In this document: piece after piece, positions 1 through 7,920 of the stretch
How the letters are laid out: the number at the start of each line of letters is the position of its first letter
Numbering within the stretch: position 1 is the first letter of the stretch
DNA from: Paenibacillus cellulosilyticus
GTDB lineage: Bacteria; Bacillota; Bacilli; Paenibacillales; Paenibacillaceae
DNA length: 64,000 bases
Assembly: GCF_003182255.1 (NCBI RefSeq)
Contig: NZ_QGTQ01000029.1
Span: 1 to 64,000 of the forward strand
Direction: 5' to 3'
Notes under the pieces: model-generated
What the model was told of the DNA's origin: nothing
What the model saw: the letters and a program-made list of their open reading frames with translations, nothing else
The model's database searches: none
Translations under genes and position numbers: made by a program

Positions 1-2244
1 AGTATGGAATATCTGGGACGAATGGATGAGCAGGTGAAAATCCGTGGTTACCGGATAGAGCTGGGCGAAATTGAACAGGTACTGATCCAGCAGGCGGGCA
101 TCCGCGATGCGGCGGTGATCATTCGGAAAGATGCGGCGGCAGACCCTTATATCTGCGCGTATGTCGTGAAGACAACGGAAGCGGAAGGACTCGAGCCGGG
201 TGAGATTAAGAAGGCGCTGCAAAGGCAGCTGCCGGACTATATGATTCCGAGCCGCATTATAGAGGTAGAGAAGCTGCCGGTAACGGTGAACGGCAAGCTG
301 GACCGGAGAAAACTGCCGGAGCCGGTATTTAGTGTCGGAAGTGAGTATACGGCGCCGCGTAACGCAGAGGAAGCGATGTTGGCGGAGATCTTCGAGCAGA
401 TATTGGGAATGGAACGCATCGGGATAGACGATTCTTTCTTTGAACTGGGCGGTAATTCCCTCAAGGCCATTGGCGTAATTTCAAGAGTCCGCAGTCACGG
501 GTATTCATTATCGTTGTTGGATTTATTGAAAAACAGCACAGTGTCCGCATTGGCCGACTGTCTTAAGACAGTGGAGTCAGGACAAGCAAGAACCCAAGAG
601 GTGCTGGACGTACACGCCCTGAACGAGCAGCTTGAACAACTCATTGGAGAAGAAGTGCGTGTACTGGTAGATGAGTCCGGCCAGGAGACCGCTGTTTTTG
701 TAAAAGATGAAGTCTATGTCCTCTCCAAAGAGGAGATGATCAACCGGATTCAAGATTCTCACCCCTTGTTAGTTCCGACAGTTCTCTTACCGTTTTCTAT
801 TTATCAGGATTTGCACATTGCAGATGGAAGCGGACTGGATAGGCTGATGGACAAACATTATCCGGCTGATGTGAATCATTATGTGCAGCTGGCATCGGAC
901 AGGATGAAGGAATACGCTTCTAATTGGCTGGCGCAGCCGGAGGTCACTAGATATCCGTTGTCATCCATTCAGAAAGTATCCTTTATTTTGGGGGTACGAT
1001 CCAGTTATGCAGAGTTGAATTTTGATCGCCGACTGGATGTCGGAAGACTGGAACAGGCATTGCTCCAGATGTTAAGGCTTCATCCATTGCTCCGTTCAAA
1101 GATTGATATCCGTCCAGACAGCGAGCATATTGTGGTCGTCGATGTTCCTTCCGCTGTTCGCATTCCACTGGTAGATTTGACTTACATGTCCAAACAGATG
1201 AAGGGCATAATCACAGACGGGGTCCGGCAATTATACCGAGCTTTTTATGAAGAAGAGAGGTACACCGGAGACAGCCTGAGTCATGGTCTGATTCTGTTGA
1301 AGAAGAATGAGGGCAGCTTCACCCTTCTAATGCCTTGCACCCACCTGATTTTTGACGGGATGAGCAACGAAAGCTTCTGCAACCAGCTGCTGGCTTGTTA
1401 CGAAGATAGCGAATCGGCCAGAGATCAGGAAGTACAGCCTTATGATTATTTCAATTATATTCAGCAAACCGGAATGGGTCCGCGCCACATCACGGAAGAT
1501 GAAATCATAAACACGCTGGAGCTGGACTTGTTCGCTGCGGCCGTCCGAAATTATCGGCATATGACCCAAGGAGTGACCTTCCGGACGGTTGAATATCAAT
1601 TCAATATGCGAGATTTAGACATAAGCGGCAGTCAGGAACAGATGTGGAGATTAAGCGGTGAGATTTATACCGCGGTTATGCGATTCTTTTTCCCGGAAGC
1701 CCAAATTCCTGTATTTGTTGTACACACGGGCAGAAAGCTTATGGAACAGGAATATTACGATTATATCGGGGAATTCATTGATCTCCTGCCTTGTGTTATA
1801 GATACCGGACGGGATGCCGCGCTTCATGAGAACATCACCAACAAAATCGATTTCTTAAGGGCGCATAATATTAACATAGCCTCCTTGCTGGACAACAAAG
1901 CGATTCAATCCAATTATCCGAATGTGGCTGCGGCTCTAAGCACGGTTGATCTGCATCATATGAATATTCCATCCTATAACTATCTGGCTATCTACAATCA
2001 TCTGCAAGGCGCTGTGTTGGAAGATCCGAATCGGATTACGAGAACAGAACACGAATCGGATGCATTTACTTTCGAGCACACCTCTACGAATGTGGTTATG
2101 ATTGGGGAAACGATTTATATTAGCACAATGTGTAAGGAAGGTTGCGAGACAGAGCTGGAGGACTATCTGGCAGGAATCTTGCAGCATATGCAAGGGTCAC
2201 AGCAGTACGCTCAAAAAATCCCTGTTTATGAATTTATTAGGTGA
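1..2244 (+). CDS. Nonribosomal peptide synthetase, C-terminal part (A end - PCP - linker - C), 5' truncated by window
   Basis: The frame is open from base 1, so the gene begins upstream. Counting from the ATG at base 4, residues 1-100 are the end of an adenylation domain (GRMDEQVKIRGYRIELGEIE core A8; NGKLDRR core A10 with its lysine). Residues 118-185 are a peptidyl carrier domain with DSFFELGGNSLKA; Ser152 would carry 4'-phosphopantetheine. About 120 residues of unrecognised linker follow, then a condensation-type domain to the end (310-746) whose core is THLIFDG (His447, Asp451) instead of HHxxxDG. No thioesterase or reductase follows, so this terminal C-like domain could release or cyclise the product, or pass it to another protein. 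Domain order is seen; the function of the last domain is inference. The immunity-type genes downstream suggest an antibiotic-like product. Confidence 0.9.
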   Translation, partial: SMEYLGRMDEQVKIRGYRIELGEIEQVLIQQAGIRDAAVIIRKDAAADPYICAYVVKTTEAEGLEPGEIKKALQRQLPDYMIPSRIIEVEKLPVTVNGKLDRRKLPEPVFSVGSEYTAPRNAEEAMLAEIFEQILGMERIGIDDSFFELGGNSLKAIGVISRVRSHGYSLSLLDLLKNSTVSALADCLKTVESGQARTQEVLDVHALNEQLEQLIGEEVRVLVDESGQETAVFVKDEVYVLSKEEMINRIQDSHPLLVPTVLLPFSIYQDLHIADGSGLDRLMDKHYPADVNHYVQLASDRMKEYASNWLAQPEVTRYPLSSIQKVSFILGVRSSYAELNFDRRLDVGRLEQALLQMLRLHPLLRSKIDIRPDSEHIVVVDVPSAVRIPLVDLTYMSKQMKGIITDGVRQLYRAFYEEERYTGDSLSHGLILLKKNEGSFTLLMPCTHLIFDGMSNESFCNQLLACYEDSESARDQEVQPYDYFNYIQQTGMGPRHITEDEIINTLELDLFAAAVRNYRHMTQGVTFRTVEYQFNMRDLDISGSQEQMWRLSGEIYTAVMRFFFPEAQIPVFVVHTGRKLMEQEYYDYIGEFIDLLPCVIDTGRDAALHENITNKIDFLRAHNINIASLLDNKAIQSNYPNVAAALSTVDLHHMNIPSYNYLAIYNHLQGAVLEDPNRITRTEHESDAFTFEHTSTNVVMIGETIYISTMCKEGCETELEDYLAGILQHMQGSQQYAQKIPVYEFIR

Positions 2245-2285
2245 ACCTGGATTTGATTCAAACGTAGAATTGAACAAATAATGAG

Positions 2286-2322
2286 ACGCGCTTTGCTGAT
2301 AGGGCAAAGCGTGTTTTCTATT
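2286..2322 (+). terminator. Intrinsic terminator of the NRPS operon
   Basis: An 11-bp stem (ACGCGCTTTGC with GCAAAGCGTGT, one G-U pair) and a 7-nt loop are followed by TTTTCTATTT. It lies about 40 bp after the NRPS stop and separates it from the regulator gene. Confidence 0.75.
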
Positions 2323-2492
2323 TCATTCATTATCATTCTATGGATTCGTGTGATCAAAATAGATTGCAACTCTGGTGGTTCTAGGAGGAATGTATCTAAC
2401 AATATCTAACAACACTAATTAAATTTATAGTATATTTATGGTAAGTGGAAGACTTTGTATGAGGTCTGACCCGTGGCAATGAAGGGGAGAAC

Positions 2493-3221
2493 ATGATGCC
2501 GCATAACATACTGCTGATCGAGGACGATACCCAAATCGTCGAAATGCTGCGAAATTATTTGGTCAAAGAAGGCTACGACGTCTCGGCAGCGTATAACGGG
2601 CTGGACGGAATTGTCCTGTTTCGGCAAAGCGCCTTCGATATCGTCATTGTCGATATTATGATGCCGAAGCTGGACGGCATTGAGGTGATTAAGCTGATCC
2701 GAGAAAACAGCTCGGTGCCGATCCTTATCATGTCGGCGAAGGACAGCGACGTCGATAAGGCGATCGGACTCGGCTTCGGCGCCGACGATTACATCGCGAA
2801 GCCGTTTTCCCTCATTGAAGTATCCGCTCGGATCAAAGCGGCGATTCGCCGCGCCACGAAGTATTCGAATGCGGGACCGGCCGCCACAACGGCTTCAAAT
2901 CAGGTGACTCCGTCGGCTAAAGTACTGTCGTTCGGCGTACTGCGCATTGATCTGGACAATTTTTCAGCGTCAAAAAATGATGTCGATCTGAAGCTGACGG
3001 CCAAAGAATTCGAAATCTTAAAGCTGTTCGTAACGAACCCGAATCGTGTGTTCACGAAGGCGCAGCTGTACGGTTTTATATGGAACGACGAATATTACGG
3101 GGATGAAAACGTCATTAACGTCCATATCCGCCGGTTGCGTGAAAAAATCGAAGACCAGCCGTCCGAGCCCCGGTATATCAAGACGCTGTGGGGCATCGGC
3201 TACAAGTGGGAAGGACAATGA
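2493..3221 (+). CDS. OmpR/PhoB-family response regulator (BacR-like)
   Basis: 242 aa. The receiver domain occupies residues 4-118: acidic pair Asp11-Asp12, phosphoacceptor Asp54 in VDIMMPKLDG, and the conserved lysine in AKPFS. A winged-helix DNA-binding domain follows (about 145-240; LTAKEFEILKLF, VINVHIRRLREKIE, GIGYKWE). The ATG at 2493 is preceded by AAGGGGAG at 8 nt. The kinase gene starts 1 nt after the stop, so the pair is translationally coupled. Together with the BcrA/B-like genes downstream the layout is that of bacitracin/lantibiotic sensing and immunity cassettes, so it probably activates the transporter operon. A GTAAG-N6-GTAAG direct repeat before the transporter is the candidate target. 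Confidence 0.92.
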   Translation: MMPHNILLIEDDTQIVEMLRNYLVKEGYDVSAAYNGLDGIVLFRQSAFDIVIVDIMMPKLDGIEVIKLIRENSSVPILIMSAKDSDVDKAIGLGFGADDYIAKPFSLIEVSARIKAAIRRATKYSNAGPAATTASNQVTPSAKVLSFGVLRIDLDNFSASKNDVDLKLTAKEFEILKLFVTNPNRVFTKAQLYGFIWNDEYYGDENVINVHIRRLREKIEDQPSEPRYIKTLWGIGYKWEGQ

Positions 3222-3222
3222 C

Positions 3223-4164
3223 ATGGTGATCGCACTAGCTGTGCTCGTCGTCATTCTGACTGCAATCATTGTAATTCAATATTTCACCGCTCGAACAAGA
3301 AGCTCCAGCCTAATGCAAATTCATAACAAATTAAACGAAATTATTGCTGGCGGAACAAGCGAGAAGCTGCTCGTTTTTACGGACGATCGTGCCATAATAC
3401 CTCTCTTAATCGAAATCAATCATTTGCTGGAATACAACCAGCAGAGGGAAGCCAATTTCCTGAAGATGGAGCAGTCGATGCGGAAAATGACCTCGAACAT
3501 TTCGCACGATTTGAAGACGCCGCTTACCGTCGTACTTGGTTATATCGAAACGATCAATTTGGACCCGGATATGAGCGCGGAGGAGCGTAAGGTACTGTTG
3601 TCTAGGGTGCACGCCAAGGCAAACGAAGTACTGGAGCTGATCCGTCAGTTTTTCGATTTGGCGAGACTCGAGTCGGGGGACAAGCCGATTCCGCTTTCCC
3701 AGATTCACATGAATGATATTTGCGGAAAAAATATGCTGGCTTTCTATGACACGCTGACGGTCAAAGGATTCGAGGTCTCCATCGAAATCCCAGACAAGCC
3801 GCTGCTTGTCTGGGGGAACGAAGAAGCGCTGGACCGTGTCCTGAACAATTTGATCGCCAATGCGATTCAGCATGGCGGGGAGGGAATGACGATCGGATTA
3901 ACATTGCGGGCCGACAACGATTTTGTTTACGTGGATATATGGGACCGAGGCAAAGGAATTGACGAGCTGCATCAGGATCGGGTGTTCGAGCGGATGTACA
4001 CGCTGGAGGACTCCCGTAACAAATCGTATCAAGGCAGCGGACTGGGGCTGACTATTACGAAAAGGTTGGTTGAAGCACAAGGAGGGACGATTCGTATCTA
4101 TAGCAAGCCTTACGAGAAAACGATGTTTACGATCAAGCTGAAAAGAACCGCTTTTACAGCTTAA
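3223..4164 (+). CDS. Membrane sensor histidine kinase (BacS-like)
   Basis: 313 aa from the ATG at 3223, with GGGAAGG 8 nt upstream; the frame is open further upstream but that part overlaps the regulator and has no ribosome site. One membrane segment (residues 2-21) is followed by a short linker, a HisKA domain with NISHDLKTP (His95 autophosphorylated), and an HATPase_c domain with N box NNLIANAIQH, WDRGKGID and GSGLGLTI. There is almost no extracellular domain. Kinases of this small type in the family usually sense through a partner transporter or at the membrane, so ligand detection may depend on the ABC permease encoded downstream (inference). Confidence 0.9.
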   Translation: MVIALAVLVVILTAIIVIQYFTARTRSSSLMQIHNKLNEIIAGGTSEKLLVFTDDRAIIPLLIEINHLLEYNQQREANFLKMEQSMRKMTSNISHDLKTPLTVVLGYIETINLDPDMSAEERKVLLSRVHAKANEVLELIRQFFDLARLESGDKPIPLSQIHMNDICGKNMLAFYDTLTVKGFEVSIEIPDKPLLVWGNEEALDRVLNNLIANAIQHGGEGMTIGLTLRADNDFVYVDIWDRGKGIDELHQDRVFERMYTLEDSRNKSYQGSGLGLTITKRLVEAQGGTIRIYSKPYEKTMFTIKLKRTAFTA

Positions 4165-4171
4165 GAAATTT

Positions 4172-4187
4172 GTAAGAATTCGGTAAG
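4172..4187 (+). promoter_or_regulatory. Direct repeat GTAAG-N6-GTAAG, candidate response-regulator site
   Basis: Two GTAAG half-sites 11 bp apart (4172-4176 and 4183-4187) lie between the kinase stop and the ABC operon. One-turn spacing of direct half-sites is typical of OmpR-family regulators. No convincing -35/-10 pair was identified next to it. Confidence 0.4.
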
Positions 4188-4247
4188 AAAAAAGCAGAGT
4201 TCGATGCTTAAGATAAAGCTAGGATAGAACGAAGGAGGCATTGAACG

Positions 4248-5171
4248 ATGACGTATATCTTAAGAACGAAACAGCTGACCCGGACTTATAGGGGCAAGGA
4301 AGTTGTTTCGAACGTCAATTTGAATATCAAGCAAGGCGAAATATACGGCATGCTGGGTCCGAACGGAGCGGGCAAATCAACGGTCATGAAAATGATCACC
4401 AACTTGGTCAAGCCGACGGCGGGCGAGATCGAAATTTTCGGCGAACGGCTTACAGATACGTCGTATCGGCAGCTGGGGCGGATGGGCACGATCATCGAAA
4501 ACCCGATTTTTTATGAAAAGATGACTGCTCGCGATAATTTAGATCTACACTGCGAATATATGGGCTACCATAATAAAAAATCGATCGATGAGGCGCTTGA
4601 GCTGGTGAATTTGAAGGGGATCGAGAAGAAAGCGGTAAAGGAGTTTTCACTGGGGATGAAGCAGCGGCTTGCCATCGCACGGGCGATCACGACGAAACCG
4701 GAGCTGCTTATACTCGATGAGCCGATAAACGGCCTCGATCCATTAGGCATCAAGGAGCTTCGCGATCTGTTCAAAATGCTGTGCAAGCAATATGGGATCA
4801 CGATCCTGATTTCGAGCCATATTCTCGGGGAAATCGAGCTGATCGCCGACACGATCGCCGTCATGAACGATGGTAAGCTGCTGCAGGAGGTTTCGATGGA
4901 TCATATCGCCAAGCAAACGGTGGAGTATATCGAAATCACTACGAACGATAGTAGTAAAGCGGCTTATGTGCTTGAAAATCATTTGCATATATCCAATGTT
5001 CGTGTCACGGATGGAGGACATATCCGGATTTACGATTGCCACATTCCGCAAAGCGAGATGCTGAAGCTTCTGGTGCTGCACGATGTCGAGATCGACGGGG
5101 TTCATAAGAAAAAGGGTTCCCTCGAGGATTATTTCCTGTCCATCCTGAATGGGGGTGGCATCGTTGCTTAA
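4248..5171 (+). CDS. BcrA-family ABC transporter ATP-binding protein (peptide antibiotic immunity)
   Basis: 307 aa, the usual length of BcrA. Walker A is GPNGAGKST (37-45), a degenerate signature FSLGMKQRL replaces LSGGQ, Walker B is LLILDEPINGLD, and the switch histidine lies in SSHIL. An 80-residue C-terminal extension after the nucleotide-binding domain is usual for this family. Start ATG 4248 with GAAGGAGG at 9 nt. It would energise export or extraction of a membrane-active peptide together with the next gene. The placement after an NRPS and a two-component pair suggests self-resistance to the NRPS product, although a stand-alone bacitracin/lantibiotic defence role is equally possible. 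Confidence 0.9.
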   Translation: MTYILRTKQLTRTYRGKEVVSNVNLNIKQGEIYGMLGPNGAGKSTVMKMITNLVKPTAGEIEIFGERLTDTSYRQLGRMGTIIENPIFYEKMTARDNLDLHCEYMGYHNKKSIDEALELVNLKGIEKKAVKEFSLGMKQRLAIARAITTKPELLILDEPINGLDPLGIKELRDLFKMLCKQYGITILISSHILGEIELIADTIAVMNDGKLLQEVSMDHIAKQTVEYIEITTNDSSKAAYVLENHLHISNVRVTDGGHIRIYDCHIPQSEMLKLLVLHDVEIDGVHKKKGSLEDYFLSILNGGGIVA

Positions 5172-5862
5172 GCTCATGAAGCTTGAAATGCGTAAGATTC
5201 GTATAGGCAATTACATTCGAGCGTCGATGCTCGTTAACGTCGTGATATTAGGTATAATCTGCATCATCAGTTTAACGGAGGGGATGGAAGAAGAAGGGCT
5301 GCTTTTTGCGGATTACGATAACGTGTTCTCTGTTATTGATACGCTCATTCGCGGGACCTACATTGTGTTCGCAGCGGTACTCATATCACAGCTCGTCATT
5401 GACGAGTTCCGCAACAAATCGATCACGGTGTTGTTCATGTATCCGATCAGCCGCAAAAAGCTCATCGCAGCTAAGCTGCTCATCATCGTATTGTTTACGC
5501 TGGCTGCGGATATTGTTGGGAACCTGTTTGTTGATGTTGGCTTTTATGTATTGAATGTGTTTGCGTCCGTTGTTTCGGAGCCGTTCACTTGGTTCGATGC
5601 AGCCCATTCGCTGCTGACGATCGTCATGAGTGCGCTCGCGACCAGCTTCTTAAGCTTGATTCCGCTGTACTTCGGCATGCGTAATCATTCCGGCGCGGCT
5701 ACTATCGTGTCGTCGCTCATCGCGGTGGTGTTCGTCTGTCAGAACGTCGACGGATTCAGCATGTATTCCATTATAGCGGTACCGATTAGTTTGGCACTCC
5801 TCGGTGCGGCCGTCGCCTATATATCGATTCGCAATATCGAGCAAGTGGACGTACTAAAATAG
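5164..5862 (+). CDS. ABC transporter permease, BcrB/ABC-2 type
   Basis: About 232 aa with roughly six hydrophobic segments, and the typical N-terminus LLKLMKLEMRKIR seen in immunity permeases. I favour the TTG at 5164 because GGGGGTGG sits 6 nt upstream; an ATG at 5149 in the same frame has no ribosome site. The gene overlaps the ATPase gene by 8 nt, so the two are coupled. It would form the membrane channel for the BcrA-like ATPase. The sequence is weakly conserved, so the assignment rests on topology, size and context. Confidence 0.85.
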   Translation: MLKLMKLEMRKIRIGNYIRASMLVNVVILGIICIISLTEGMEEEGLLFADYDNVFSVIDTLIRGTYIVFAAVLISQLVIDEFRNKSITVLFMYPISRKKLIAAKLLIIVLFTLAADIVGNLFVDVGFYVLNVFASVVSEPFTWFDAAHSLLTIVMSALATSFLSLIPLYFGMRNHSGAATIVSSLIAVVFVCQNVDGFSMYSIIAVPISLALLGAAVAYISIRNIEQVDVLK

Positions 5863-5885
5863 CGGAACGGGAGGAGAAGATCAGG

Positions 5886-6062
5886 ATGATGGATAAGGTA
5901 TTAAAATGGGTGATTTTGATTTGCGTCGTTTCGTCGGCCGCGCACGGACTAATGTATTTGGGTACGGGGGACCGGAGTACATTCTTCAGCATGTTTGGTA
6001 CTGCCGGATTAGCAGTCCTGTGCGCAATCTGGTTATTCGCTAGGAAGAAGGGTAACGGTTAG
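5886..6062 (+). CDS. 58-aa two-segment membrane protein at the end of the immunity operon
   Basis: A small gene with a good ribosome site (GGGAGGAG about 10 nt before ATG 5886), 23 bp after the permease. The peptide has two hydrophobic segments (residues about 5-24 and 35-52), separated by a short polar loop (GTGDRST), and ends RKKGNG. I recognise no family. Its position last in a sensor/ABC operon resembles the small accessory membrane proteins found with some bacitracin or lantibiotic exporters, so a helper role in immunity is plausible but unproven. Confidence 0.6.
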   Translation: MMDKVLKWVILICVVSSAAHGLMYLGTGDRSTFFSMFGTAGLAVLCAIWLFARKKGNG

Positions 6063-6063
6063 T

Positions 6064-6159
6064 TTCCTACCGGAAACGGCTGAGGCGTTACATTTTCTGA
6101 AGGAACATGTTGAGGCAGGAAGGCTCAAGGTAGTTTTAGTTGAGAAAAAAGGCAGCTGA
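6064..6159 (+). pseudogene. Remnant of the C-terminus of an MDR-type (quinone/alcohol) oxidoreductase
   Basis: The frame starting at 6064 reads FLPETAEALHFLKEHVEAG and then RLKVVLVEKKGS before a stop at 6157-6159. This matches the closing helix and strand of zinc-type or quinone oxidoreductases (FPLEEAAEALHxLExGRxxGKIVLV). No start codon, ribosome site or upstream part of the family precedes it. It is therefore a roughly 31-codon leftover of a deleted gene, lying between the immunity operon and the terminator. Confidence 0.5.
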
Positions 6160-6181
6160 TCGTCTGATCAGCTGCCTTTTT
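6145..6181. terminator. Bidirectional intrinsic terminator
   Basis: A perfect 11-bp stem (GGCAGCTGATC/GATCAGCTGCC) has a GTCT loop, A6 on the left and T5 on the right. It serves the immunity operon on + and the ketopantoate reductase-like gene on -, whose last codons lie inside it. Confidence 0.85.
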
Positions 6182-7067
6182 GTTCGAATTTTTTATGAAA
6201 CAATTCATCTAGTAACATAATTTCTGATTTTTGGCTGACAGCATGATCCCCAAGTTTTACATCAATTATAAAGTCATTGCTTAGCATCTGTCGGTACCAT
6301 GTAATGATGTCGCAGTCAGACCATTCTCCCAGTACCTTCGTTTTGGGTGGAATGACCGGAATTCCGGCTTGTTCTATCAAACGAATGTTTTGTTTAATAT
6401 CTACGGCTATCTTGCTTAGCACGCTTTCGCTTCTTGCTGTCTCTATATCCACCATACCGTCTTTTGTATAGAAATGCTTGTTTACAATAGCCAACGCAGT
6501 ATGCGAAACATGGAATGCTTGAATGTCATTTTGTATTTCATAATGCAAATCTACCAATTCGAATATTGTGGCAAGCTTCTTTACCCTTTCGGTCCTCAGT
6601 CCATTAATTTCACCAAAAATGGTTCCTTGATGTTTTTCGGAACCGAATTGCGCGTACAAAACACCATCTTTGATGTCTCCGCCTGCACCCGGAAATCCTG
6701 GGAGTAACCGGTCTCCCACGATTTCCAGCCAGTTGTCGTATTTGATGGTATTAGTCAAGGTGACAATGGTTTCGCTCTTATTATTTTGGATTGCAGACAG
6801 GGCGGACTCGGCCTGATCATATCGTACAGGAATGAAAATGAAATCATAAATGTCGTCGTTATCAAGCTTTTCGATCGTGTTTATCGATATTTTCTTTATG
6901 GTTCCATTATGGTTGTATTCGAGTCCGTTCCTTCTCAGCGTATCCAGTCTCTTTCCTCGTGCCAGTATCGTGACGTCCAGTCCGTACTGCGCAAATCGGA
7001 GCGCGTATACACTACCAATCACACCCGCGCCAATTATTAAAAGTCTAATTTGTTTTTGTGTGTTCAT
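6168..7067 (-). CDS. Ketopantoate reductase (ApbA/PanE) family protein
   Basis: 299 aa. The N-terminal Rossmann domain shows IIGAGVIGSVYALRFAQYG and a following basic residue (ARGKR) that would favour NADPH. The C-terminal half is all-helical, as in 2-dehydropantoate 2-reductases, but is divergent. It is probably an NADPH-dependent reductase, yet not necessarily the pantothenate enzyme because no panB/C/D genes are nearby. It is divergently transcribed from a TetR-type regulator 150 bp away, which suggests induction by a specific substrate. Ribosome site AAGGAAGG lies before its ATG. Confidence 0.8.
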   Translation of the reverse strand: MNTQKQIRLLIIGAGVIGSVYALRFAQYGLDVTILARGKRLDTLRRNGLEYNHNGTIKKISINTIEKLDNDDIYDFIFIPVRYDQAESALSAIQNNKSETIVTLTNTIKYDNWLEIVGDRLLPGFPGAGGDIKDGVLYAQFGSEKHQGTIFGEINGLRTERVKKLATIFELVDLHYEIQNDIQAFHVSHTALAIVNKHFYTKDGMVDIETARSESVLSKIAVDIKQNIRLIEQAGIPVIPPKTKVLGEWSDCDIITWYRQMLSNDFIIDVKLGDHAVSQKSEIMLLDELFHKKFEQKGS

Positions 7068-7217
7068 GGATGATCCTTCCTTTCGGGAGATTGTTTAAGC
7101 AACAACGGTTCGATAAGATATTAGAACCGCATTCGTATGAATTCAACTGGCAGATGAAGTGGAAAGTTGCATAGACAACACATTTGGATATTTGATGTTT
7201 AATATGGGGGCATGGAT

Positions 7218-7820
7218 ATGGTAAATCAGCAAGATCCAAGGGTTTTGCGCACGCGCCAGTTAATAAGGGAATCATTCAGAGCATTGCTGCGGAGTAAAGG
7301 ATTTGATTCAATAACCATCAACGATATCGCACAGAGGGCTACCATTAACCGAGCTACCTTCTATGCCCATTATGAAGATAAGTATGCTTTGCTGGAAGAG
7401 ATCACAGAACAGGCTTTTCGCGAGATGACTCCAAAAGAAGTGATGGATGCACATGAGCTTACAGGTGAGATATGTGATCAACTGATCTTGCTCACATACC
7501 GGTACATCATAGATTTTTATCAGCTATGCAGAATGGATTCCAAATCGATGGCTGCGATTGTAGATGACAAGATAAAGAAAATGTTGCAGCAGACGATTGT
7601 AAGTATTTTAGTGAAAGGGGATACCCTCTATCGAGCAGATCATGACGATACAGAGCTCGTTTCGGCCATGACAGGCGCAGCAATTTATGGTGCAGCACTT
7701 CATTGGTTAACAGTTGGGAAAATGGATCGGACCGATTTGCTTTTAAACATTGTTCGTCCCTACGTTATGAATGGTCTTAAGCTGTATCGCAATCAAGATT
7801 CTAACCCCATGTCGTACTAG
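7218..7820 (+). CDS. TetR/AcrR-family transcriptional regulator
   Basis: About 200 aa. The N-terminal helix-turn-helix is seen at residues 12-58 (LIRESFRALLRSKGFDSITI, DIAQRATINRATFYAHYEDK), followed by an all-helical ligand-binding domain. Two ATGs are in frame (7212, 7218); GGGGG at 7206-7210 gives proper spacing only for 7218. It is divergent from the ketopantoate reductase-like gene, so it likely controls the shared 150-bp intergenic region and itself. The C-terminal domain resembles the TetR group with YfiR-type ligands, but I cannot name a ligand. Confidence 0.88.
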   Translation: MVNQQDPRVLRTRQLIRESFRALLRSKGFDSITINDIAQRATINRATFYAHYEDKYALLEEITEQAFREMTPKEVMDAHELTGEICDQLILLTYRYIIDFYQLCRMDSKSMAAIVDDKIKKMLQQTIVSILVKGDTLYRADHDDTELVSAMTGAAIYGAALHWLTVGKMDRTDLLLNIVRPYVMNGLKLYRNQDSNPMSY

Positions 7821-7847
7821 CTCCCACAAAAAGTTGGCAATCGCCTA

Positions 7848-7894
7848 TTGCTAAAACTAATACCATTAGTTATAGTGAAACTAATGGTATTAGT
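7848..7894 (+). promoter_or_regulatory. Promoter with two palindromic operators for the MBL hydrolase/TetR operon
   Basis: Promoter: TTGCTA (7848-7853), 17-bp spacer, TATAGT (7871-7876). Operator 1 (ACTAATACCATTAGT, 7856-7870) fills the spacer. Operator 2 (ACTAATGGTATTAGT, 7880-7894) covers the start-site region. Each is a palindrome of 6-bp arms around 3 bp, and the two are exact reverse complements, extended to 18 bp by flanking A/T. This is the layout expected for autorepression by the TetR-type protein encoded second in the operon. Confidence 0.75.
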
Positions 7895-7920
7895 TTTCTG
7901 AATCGAGGGAGGATAACGAT

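Noticed and set aside
3046-3222. Upstream extension of the histidine kinase frame
   Set aside because: It overlaps the response regulator; ATG 3223 with a good ribosome site gives the normal one-segment N-terminus.
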